Source of the DNA: Enterobacterales bacterium
Lineage (GTDB): Bacteria; Pseudomonadota; Gammaproteobacteria; Enterobacterales; Enterobacteriaceae
Reading direction: 5' to 3'
Assembly: GCA_015655145.1 (NCBI GenBank)
Contig: JAATFO010000006.1
Span: 1-37,905, forward strand
Length of the DNA: 37,905 nt
How positions within the stretch are numbered: position 1 is the stretch's first letter; the number at the start of each line of letters is the position of its first letter. The notes under the pieces are model-generated. The model ran no database searches. It had not been told where the DNA came from and worked only from the letters and a program-made list of their open reading frames with translations. The position numbers were made by a program, and so were the translations under genes. Shown here piece by piece: positions 32,768 to 37,905 of the stretch.

Positions 32768-33138
32768 ATTAATCCCCCGCAAATATCCCCTTTTTGCTCA
32801 GCGTATGACGCCCAGGTCCTGTTGTTGACAGGATGGGGCATCCACAGCGCATGCACCAAATAGCAGCACGTTGTGCCATGGTGTGGCATGACATTTATCC
32901 TGTGATAAAAAAGTGAACACAGCAGCAACAATATGCTGTGCACCGGGATGGCTTCTCGGGTCATATTTTTCATTAAAAATCGATATGAAGCACGATTTTT
33001 CTATAATTCCCCTCAGTTTTTTGTTCACAACTTAATATGAATTTGTTTTTATATCATTGTTATTATTCATTTTTAATTTTATTACTTGGATAAAATAAAC
33101 GGGGTATGGTGAACCGTTGCCTTATATTAACCATGGCA

Positions 33139-33155
33139 TGGCACAAACTATGCAT
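33139..33155 (+). promoter_or_regulatory. candidate sigma-54 promoter upstream of the XRE-cupin gene
   Basis: TGGCACAAACTATGCAT has the -24 element TGGCAC and a -12 element ATGCA. The invariant GG and GC pairs are at 33140-33141 and 33152-33153, with the required 10-bp separation. It is 42 bp upstream of the ATG at 33197. Nitrogen-linked genes downstream (amino-acid importer, arginase-family enzyme) fit sigma-54 control. No enhancer-binding protein gene lies in the window, and I found no clear NtrC site. Confidence 0.45.
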
Positions 33156-33196
33156 AGCATTTAAAAGTGACCTAATAAGCAACAAGAGAATGCGAT

Positions 33197-33805
33197 ATGC
33201 CCCATTTGCTTCCCCCTGGTGATACGGCGAATCACGATAAGGCGTCGGTGTCTGAAGATTTCAATGTCGGCATCCGCTTACGGGCAATTCGTAAAGCGAA
33301 GGGGATGCGTATTGAAGAAGTTGCGGCGCTTGTTGGCGTCAGTAAGTCGTTTATCAGCCGACTGGAACGAAACGTGACCCAGGCGTCGATTGCTACCTTG
33401 TTGCGTGTTTGTGAAGTGGTCGGAATTACGCCCTCAAAGCTTTTTGCCCCACCAGCGACGAATTTTGTCGCCGCCGGTCAGGGTACGCCGATCAGCCTTG
33501 GTGGCGAAAAAATGCGGGAATATCTGGTCAGCGGTGCCGGCAATGAAGAAATGATGGTGTTGTTCTCGGAGATCGATCCGCAAGGTGGATCCGGCCCCGA
33601 ACCTTATACCCTGAAAGCAGCAGCAGATATGGTGCATGTTTTGAGCGGCCAGCTTGAGATAGTCATTGAAGAACAACGCTATTTGTTGAAAACAGGCGAT
33701 ACCCTGACGTTTAAGCCCTCATTGCCGCATACCTGGCGCAATACCGCCGAAGCCGAGATATGCACCGCGATTTGGGTCATTGTTCCTCCTCCCATGGGCG
33801 GATGA
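33197..33805 (+). CDS. XRE-family regulator with C-terminal cupin sensor domain
   Basis: This 202-residue regulator has an N-terminal helix-turn-helix (about 25-82) reading RLRAIRKAKGMRIEEVAALVG and then VSKSFISRLERNVTQAS. The C-terminal cupin fold (about 130-195) has DMVHVLSGQLEIVIEEQRYLLKTGD, here as adjacent strands, and FKPSLPHTWRN. Such proteins often control uptake and breakdown of amines or amino acids, as PuuR does for putrescine. It lies at the head of the importer and arginase-family cluster in the same orientation, 176 bp before the binding-protein gene. It probably senses the imported compound. Confidence 0.88.
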   Translation: MPHLLPPGDTANHDKASVSEDFNVGIRLRAIRKAKGMRIEEVAALVGVSKSFISRLERNVTQASIATLLRVCEVVGITPSKLFAPPATNFVAAGQGTPISLGGEKMREYLVSGAGNEEMMVLFSEIDPQGGSGPEPYTLKAAADMVHVLSGQLEIVIEEQRYLLKTGDTLTFKPSLPHTWRNTAEAEICTAIWVIVPPPMGG

Positions 33806-33981
33806 ACGTGTTGGCGTCGGTGGCCGGGCGCGACTGTAACCCACGATAAACATGATGATTACCCTAACGTGATTAACGGGATACCTGACCTCGAGCCCGC
33901 TGGCGCGGTAAGCGGTATTGCTGTGGCCAGTGGATTCGGCGAAAGTCCATTTTACCCCCAAACCACACACCAGAGGATGTA

Positions 33982-34749
33982 ATGATGAAGAATATGACAA
34001 CAGTGATGCTGGTCATCGCGACGTTGGGATGGTCGAGTGTCGCACTGGCGGATAAGCCGGTGACCATCGCTACCGATGCGACCTTCCCGCCGTTTGAGTC
34101 CGTCGATGCTTCCGGCAAGTTGGTCGGTTATGACATTGAACTGGCCAGTGCCGTGTGTAAGGCCGCGGCAATTGACTGCAATATTATCAATGCGGCCTGG
34201 GATGGCATGATCCCCGGTCTTATCAATAGCAAATATGATGCGCTAATTTCGCAGCTGACGGTGACGGAAGCCCGGCGCAAGGTCATGGCGTTCAGTGATA
34301 TCTATGAACACCCGGTATTTCGTTTTGTGGCGCGAAAAGGCGCGATTAGCGATACCTCGCCGGCTGGCATGCAAGGTAAAGTGATTGCGGTGCAAACCGG
34401 TACGCCGATGGATGCCTATGTCTCAAAGCACTATAAGCAGAGCACCATTAAACGGTATGACGGCGGTAGTGCGCCTTATCTTGATCTGAGCGCCGGACGC
34501 GCCGATGTGCATATGAGTTATGAGGCGCAGATTATTTACAGCTTCCTGAAAAAAGAAAGCGGTAAAGATTACGCGTTAACGGGGCCGCGTCTGACGGGCA
34601 AAGATGCGCCGGAGTTTGGTGAAGGTGTGGCGATAGCCATCAACAAAAATAATACCGTGTTGTTGAATAAGATAAATCAGGGATTGGCGAAGGTCCGCGC
34701 AACAGGGCAACTGGAGGCGCTGAATAAAAAATATTTTTCCGCTGAGTGA
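33982..34749 (+). CDS. basic amino-acid-type ABC transporter binding protein (HisJ/ArgT-like)
   Basis: This 255-residue periplasmic binding protein has a signal peptide cleaved near ALA-ASP (SVALA before DKPV). It then has VTIATDATFPPFESVD, GYDIELASAVCKAAAIDC, GMIPGLINSKYDALISQL and TEARRKVMAFSD. The pattern and the paired cysteines in the early CKAAAIDC segment match the HisJ/ArgT (lysine-arginine-ornithine) branch. AGAGGA precedes the first of two adjacent ATGs. Two permease genes follow with 4-bp overlaps and then an arginase-family gene, which suggests arginine, agmatine or another guanidino compound as ligand. Confidence 0.88.
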   Translation: MMKNMTTVMLVIATLGWSSVALADKPVTIATDATFPPFESVDASGKLVGYDIELASAVCKAAAIDCNIINAAWDGMIPGLINSKYDALISQLTVTEARRKVMAFSDIYEHPVFRFVARKGAISDTSPAGMQGKVIAVQTGTPMDAYVSKHYKQSTIKRYDGGSAPYLDLSAGRADVHMSYEAQIIYSFLKKESGKDYALTGPRLTGKDAPEFGEGVAIAINKNNTVLLNKINQGLAKVRATGQLEALNKKYFSAE

Positions 34750-35444
34750 GCGCGATGTTAAGCGACTATATCTTCATGGTGCTGGCGTCCGGCTGGATAA
34801 CACTGCAATTAGCGTTATCCGCGCTGATACTGGCGGTCATCCTGGGGTTGCTGTGCGCCCTGGGAAAACAGTCCGGCCAGCGCTGGCTGCGCTGTCTTAT
34901 TGCACCTTATACCTTACTGGCGCGGGGCATTCCCGATCTGGTTTTGATGCTGTTGGTCTTTTACAGTTTACCGGCATTGCTCAATAGCTGGATAGGGCAG
35001 TTGGACGGTCATTATCATGTTGAGTTTAGCCCGTTTATCGCGGGCTTTATTACCCTTGGTTTTATTTTCGGCGCTTATATGAGCGAAACCTTTCGCAGTG
35101 CGTTGCTCAATATTCCCCGGGGGCAAATTGAAGCCGCGCACGCCTTTGGTTTCAGTGCCTGCCGCACATTTCTCCGTATTGTTTTCCCACAGATGATTCG
35201 TCTGGCGTTGCCGGGGTTTACCAATAACTGGCTGGTATTGGTCAAAGCGACCGCGCTGGTTTCTTTATTGGGGCTGGAAGATGTTATGTTCCGGGCCAAA
35301 AGCGCAGCCGAATCAACCGGTCAACCGTTCACGTTTTATCTGTTGGCGGGTGGCTTTTATCTGGCGATAACACTGTTATCGGTACTGGCGCTGCGTTTAC
35401 TGGCGAAACGCTATGCGATGGGTGTGCGGGAGGTGGTGCTGTGA
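34746..35444 (+). CDS. HisQ/ArtQ-like ABC transporter permease
   Basis: This 232-residue inner-membrane permease has the segment YTLLARGIPDLVLMLLVFYSLPALL, read as neighbouring loop and helix, and an EAA loop with FRSALLNIPRGQIEAAHAFG. ARGIPDLV is characteristic of HisQ-type subunits. It overlaps both the binding-protein gene and the next permease gene by 4 bp. With HisM-like partner and binding protein it forms three of the four parts of an importer; the ATPase is missing from the locus. Confidence 0.9.
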   Translation: MSAMLSDYIFMVLASGWITLQLALSALILAVILGLLCALGKQSGQRWLRCLIAPYTLLARGIPDLVLMLLVFYSLPALLNSWIGQLDGHYHVEFSPFIAGFITLGFIFGAYMSETFRSALLNIPRGQIEAAHAFGFSACRTFLRIVFPQMIRLALPGFTNNWLVLVKATALVSLLGLEDVMFRAKSAAESTGQPFTFYLLAGGFYLAITLLSVLALRLLAKRYAMGVREVVL

Positions 35445-36133
35445 ATTGGGGGGTGATCGGTGAGAACCTGCAACTTTATCTGCAAGGAACCAAACTGACG
35501 GTGTTGCTGACCGTGTTGTCACTGAGCATCAGTTTCTTTGTTTCGCTCGGGCTGGCGCTGATGCGCAATCATGGGCCGAAAGGGGTCAGGGTCATGATTG
35601 CCGGCTACACGCTGATATTTCGCGGTACTCCGTTGCTTATTCAGTTATTTATTATTTATTATGGTCTTGCTCAGTTTTCGTTGTTACGCGCCAGTGTCTT
35701 CTGGCCGTGGCTTTCCAGCCCGCTGGTCTGTGTCTTACTGGCCTTTATTCTTAATACAACCGCCTATACCACGGAAATTTTTGCCGGTGGTTTACGTCAT
35801 TTACCCGCCGGTGAAATTGAAGCAGCCAGAGCCTACGGCATGTCACTCCCGGTGGTGGTGAGACGTATCTTATTACCGGCGATGTTAACGCGTTCGCTCT
35901 CATTATATGGCAATGAGACCATTATGATGTTGCATGCCACTTCGCTGGCTAGCACGGTCACGCTGATGGAAATTACCGGTGTGGCGCGCAACATCAGTCT
36001 GAATTATTACATCCAGTTTGAACCCTATGTAACAGCCGGAATGATTTATCTGGTTTTGACGCTAGTACTGGTTGCCCTGTTTCGTTATGCAGAGAAGCAC
36101 TGGGCAGGCTATCTGACGTCGCCGCGCGGCTAA
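35441..36133 (+). CDS. HisM-like ABC transporter permease
   Basis: This 230-residue inner-membrane permease has YTLIFRGTPLLIQLFIIYYG (about 50-69) and an EAA loop with FAGGLRHLPAGEIEAARAYGMS. The FRGTPLLIQLF stretch and MLHATSLASTVTLMEITGVAR are typical of HisM/ArtM subunits. Its ATG overlaps the preceding stop by 4 bp. The arginase-family gene follows 23 bp later. Since no HisP-like ATPase gene is present, it probably borrows an ATPase encoded elsewhere, as shared HisP does for HisJ and ArgT systems. Confidence 0.9.
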   Translation: MNWGVIGENLQLYLQGTKLTVLLTVLSLSISFFVSLGLALMRNHGPKGVRVMIAGYTLIFRGTPLLIQLFIIYYGLAQFSLLRASVFWPWLSSPLVCVLLAFILNTTAYTTEIFAGGLRHLPAGEIEAARAYGMSLPVVVRRILLPAMLTRSLSLYGNETIMMLHATSLASTVTLMEITGVARNISLNYYIQFEPYVTAGMIYLVLTLVLVALFRYAEKHWAGYLTSPRG

Positions 36134-36156
36134 TATTTTTTGTATTGAGGTTAATA

Positions 36157-37041
36157 ATGAACAACACAAGACAATTTGATTTATGGGGCATTCCTTTTGA
36201 CGGCGAATCTACCTTAGGCTGGCCGGGCTCTCGCTATGCACCAGACCGGGTGCGGGCTTGTGCGCGTTGGATAAATATGCGCATTCAGCAGGGCAAAGTG
36301 TACTGCCTGGAAACTGACAGCGAGATTGCGGTAGGGGATCAACTACTGACTGACCGGGGTGATGTAAAGGTTATTCCTAATGACACCCTGAAAACCTTTG
36401 CCGCGACGAGCAGTGCAGTGAAGAGCTCGATTCAGCAGGGGCGAGTGCCGATCATGATTGGCGGTGATGACAGTTTGCTTTTCCCCGTAGCACAGGGCGT
36501 ACATGAGGCATTGTCTGGCCGCATTGGCATTATTCATTTTGATTCGCATTTGGATCTGATGGATGAGAGTGAATTACAGGGGCGCCATAGCCAGTCAAGC
36601 GGAATGCGTCGTTCACTGGAACTGGCGCGCATTGCACCAACGGATTGTATTCAGGTGTGTGAACGGCATTTTAATTTCCCTGCTTCCGGCAAATTTAAGC
36701 ATGATAATGACTTAATGCATCTTTCTGCCCGCGAAGTGTTAAAAATTGGAGCAGAAGCGACGGTCGCGCGTATTTTGGCCCGGGTTAAACAGGCTGACCA
36801 TCTCTTTCTCTCATTCGATATCGATTCAGTTGATCCGGCATATGCGCCAGGCGCTGGCGCTCATGAGCCCGGCGGAATCAGTTCTGACCAGGCATTACAG
36901 ATGGTGGAAATGCTGGCGCCACATTGTGCGGCAATGGCGATTACCGAAGTTAATCCGACCAAAGATGTGGGTGATATGACCTCAACCCTCGCGGCGTATC
37001 TGGCGTTTAGTTTTGCTGTGTATGGCAGCCAGCAGCAATAG
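36157..37041 (+). CDS. arginase/agmatinase-family ureohydrolase with altered first metal motif
   Basis: I choose ATG 36157, six bases after TTGAGG, giving 294 residues. The family motifs are GGDDS (102-106), FDSHLDLMD (128-136), SFDIDSVDPAYAPG (219-232), HEPGG and AITEVNPTKD with GLU-264. Ureohydrolases use two Mn ions to remove urea or formamide from guanidino or formimino compounds. The usual first histidine ligand in GGDHS is ASP-105 here, while the other ligands are retained. Some agmatinase-like proteins share this change, as I recall, so activity may be kept. Linkage to a basic amino-acid importer supports a guanidino substrate such as agmatine, arginine or guanidinobutyrate. Confidence 0.85.
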   Translation: MNNTRQFDLWGIPFDGESTLGWPGSRYAPDRVRACARWINMRIQQGKVYCLETDSEIAVGDQLLTDRGDVKVIPNDTLKTFAATSSAVKSSIQQGRVPIMIGGDDSLLFPVAQGVHEALSGRIGIIHFDSHLDLMDESELQGRHSQSSGMRRSLELARIAPTDCIQVCERHFNFPASGKFKHDNDLMHLSAREVLKIGAEATVARILARVKQADHLFLSFDIDSVDPAYAPGAGAHEPGGISSDQALQMVEMLAPHCAAMAITEVNPTKDVGDMTSTLAAYLAFSFAVYGSQQQ

Positions 37042-37114
37042 TTCTTCTGTGCATCGTCGCGGCGGGCAGATAGACCGGGGCTGCCAACAACGATGTCGAA
37101 TTCTGTTGCGCCAG

Positions 37115-37677
37115 TCAGGCTTTGCGTGTTGACAGCAAAATGCGGGGTTCTGTATCGGGCACGCCGGATATCCGCCGGATCCTTCCGGGCAGATTGTCAA
37201 ACTGGCTTAACGTTTCAGTATGAATCTCGACAAGGATGTCCCAGCGCCCATTGGTGGTGTGCAGCGTGGCGATGGCGGGTTCTCCCCTTAGAGCCTGGCC
37301 CATCAGGCAAATTTTACTTGCCACTTTGGCCCTGGGCAGTGCGCGAAATCCTCACGTACTACGTGTACGCTCCGGTTTCTCCGCGCTGTCCGTGTCTTGA
37401 CTGCGACAATAATACCGACTGGGCCAGGCTCTTAGTGTCTGAATAATCGCTAATGCTTTGTTGCCTTCAACCGCAATACTCATCCAGGCGCGGATGCGGG
37501 GATCTTCCTGCAGCCTGAGTAAAACGGTATAACCTGAAATTTCACCGTTGCTTTCCATCATGCTGATGCGTTTTCGCACTGTAACATGAGAAACCCCGGT
37601 TCTTTTCGCGATTTCGCTGACAGACATACGGCCATGATCGCGCAACAGTGAAATAATTTCCGGTCAATATCATTCAT
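37115..37677 (-). pseudogene. Lrp/AsnC-family regulator, broken by a frameshift and a MITE-like insertion
   Basis: On the minus strand ATG 37677-37675 opens MNDIDRK, then the frame is lost at an AAA run (about 37657). Adding one A restores IISLLRDHGRMSVSEIAKRTG, a normal Lrp N-terminus (two pieces, IISLLRDHGR and MSVSEIAKRTG). The helix-turn-helix continues HVTVRKRISMMESNGEISGY. After AIIQTL the gene is interrupted by the 141-bp element at 37291-37431. Beyond it the same frame resumes as RGEPAIATLHTTNGRWD and ends STRKA. Removing the element and one TTA copy joins the halves exactly. The intact gene would encode about 140 residues. It may once have controlled the adjacent importer and arginase genes. 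Confidence 0.88.
37291..37431 (+). mobile_element. MITE-like element, copy 2 (141 bp), inserted in the Lrp-like gene
   Basis: The element has perfect 12-bp terminal inverted repeats, GAGCCTGGCCCA at 37291-37302 and TGGGCCAGGCTC at 37420-37431. It is flanked by TTA at 37288-37290 and 37432-37434, a 3-bp target duplication. It has no transposase. Its core matches copy 1 at 26104-26248. Element plus one TTA is 144 bp, a multiple of three, but stops inside it truncate the host frame. Confidence 0.9.
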
Positions 37678-37766
37678 GATCATAATGAGAACTGTATATG
37701 ATCAATTATTTTCATATTGATCATGTTGTCAATTTATGGGTTTACCCAATTATTGGTACTCTGATT

Positions 37767-37905
37767 ATGCGCAATAATTTGAGTTGCCGGAAAACAGCGC
37801 CCGCGGAGCGGGAAAGCAGTATAGCTAACGCAACTGCAACTGCAACTGCAACTGCAACTGCAACTGCAACTGCAACTGCAACTGCAACTGCAACTGCAAC
37901 TGCAA
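37767..37905 (+). repeat. enterobacterial palindromic repeat, copy B, expanded into a hexanucleotide array
   Basis: ATGCGCAATAATTTGAG followed by TTGCCGG parallels the start of the repeat at 26267-26422 read on its minus strand. AGTATAGCTAACGCAACTGC parallels its far end. From there the sequence becomes a pure array. The small ATG-initiated frame that runs through it is therefore not called as a gene. CCCGC and GCGGG near 37799-37811 form a small hairpin inside. Confidence 0.6.
37830..37905 (+). repeat. hexanucleotide tandem repeat (GCAACT), at least 12.7 copies
   Basis: The unit GCAACT is repeated without error from 37830 to the window end, so its full length is unknown. A hexamer keeps all reading frames, so slippage would not cause frameshifts. 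The array starts where the palindromic repeat naturally contains CAACTGCAACT, which suggests slippage expansion from that seed. An assembly artefact at a contig end is also possible. Confidence 0.95.

Larger units (their letters stand above)
32733..33196. other. intergenic region before the XRE regulator
   Basis: These 464 bp hold a terminator for the acid-sugar operon at the left and a possible sigma-54 promoter at the right, listed separately. The middle has a small hairpin (TCCTGT with ACAGGA near 32817-32833) and an imperfect TGTGCCA/TGGCA dyad near 32873-32888. The 32960-33110 stretch is very AT-rich. I find no supportable gene. Confidence 0.55.

Noticed and set aside
32866..32890. NtrC binding site upstream of the possible sigma-54 promoter
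   Set aside because: The TGTGCCA/TGTGGCA dyad matches the NtrC consensus too poorly on both halves.
37093..37446. Plus-strand frame of 117 codons across the Lrp pseudogene
   Set aside because: It is antisense to the broken regulator and passes through the MITE-like element.
37767..37905. Open frame from ATG 37767 into the hexamer array, with alternating Ala-Thr
   Set aside because: There is no ribosome binding site, and the 5' part matches a palindromic intergenic repeat. The frame is open only because a hexamer array has no stop in this phase.
37830..37905. CRISPR-like array at the right end
   Set aside because: It is a contiguous six-base tandem repeat without spacers.

Overview
The window looks like an accessory region of an Enterobacterales chromosome (roughly 50% G+C). 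The evidence is an IS903-type insertion sequence end, Fhu/Fec-type iron uptake genes, a D-threonate-type acid-sugar cluster and two enterobacterial palindromic repeats. The left edge lies inside the IS903-like element and the right edge inside a hexanucleotide microsatellite, so the window may be a complete contig that ends in repeats.

Layout: (1) 1-576, the end of an IS903-like element inserted in a decayed, possibly phage-tail-like gene. (2) 959-4097, a complete polar amino-acid ABC importer of Glt type (binding protein, ATPase, two permeases). (3) 4578-11195, a tightly packed plus-strand operon: MDR quinone oxidoreductase, PaaI-type thioesterase, Tat-exported peptide-type binding protein, two DppB/DppC-like permeases and an acyl-CoA ligase. 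It has no ATPase. (4) 21805 down to 11332 on the minus strand, an iron-regulated locus: FecI-like sigma factor, FecR-like anti-sigma, TonB receptor with an STN signalling domain, FhuC-, FhuD- and FhuB-like importer, then two luciferase-like flavin monooxygenases whose start codons overlap the preceding stops. (5) 29483 down to 22234 on the minus strand, a carbon-catabolic set: iron-type alcohol dehydrogenase, DapA/NanA-superfamily aldolase, 2-hydroxyacid dehydrogenase, two related ACS-type MFS transporters and a cyclase-family hydrolase. Divergent from it on the plus strand are a DUF1537 acid-sugar kinase, a PdxA2-like dehydrogenase and a DeoR regulator (29720-32732). (6) 33197-37041, an XRE-cupin regulator behind a possible sigma-54 promoter, a basic-amino-acid-type ABC importer without an ATPase, and an arginase/agmatinase-family hydrolase. 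(7) 37115-37677, an Lrp/AsnC regulator gene broken by a one-base frameshift and by a 141-bp MITE-like insertion with a 3-bp target duplication. A second copy of that element lies at 26104-26248.

How the parts may work together: in region 4, FecI/FecR and the STN domain would sense an imported ferric chelate, the TonB receptor and FhuBCD-like proteins would bring it to the cytoplasm, and the two co-translated flavin monooxygenases could oxidise the ligand to release iron or use it as a nutrient. This is the most promising candidate for an undescribed system here. Region 5 resembles a D-threonate/four-carbon acid-sugar pathway extended by an aldolase, two dehydrogenases and a cyclase-type hydrolase. 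Region 6 probably imports and hydrolyses a guanidino compound or basic amino acid.
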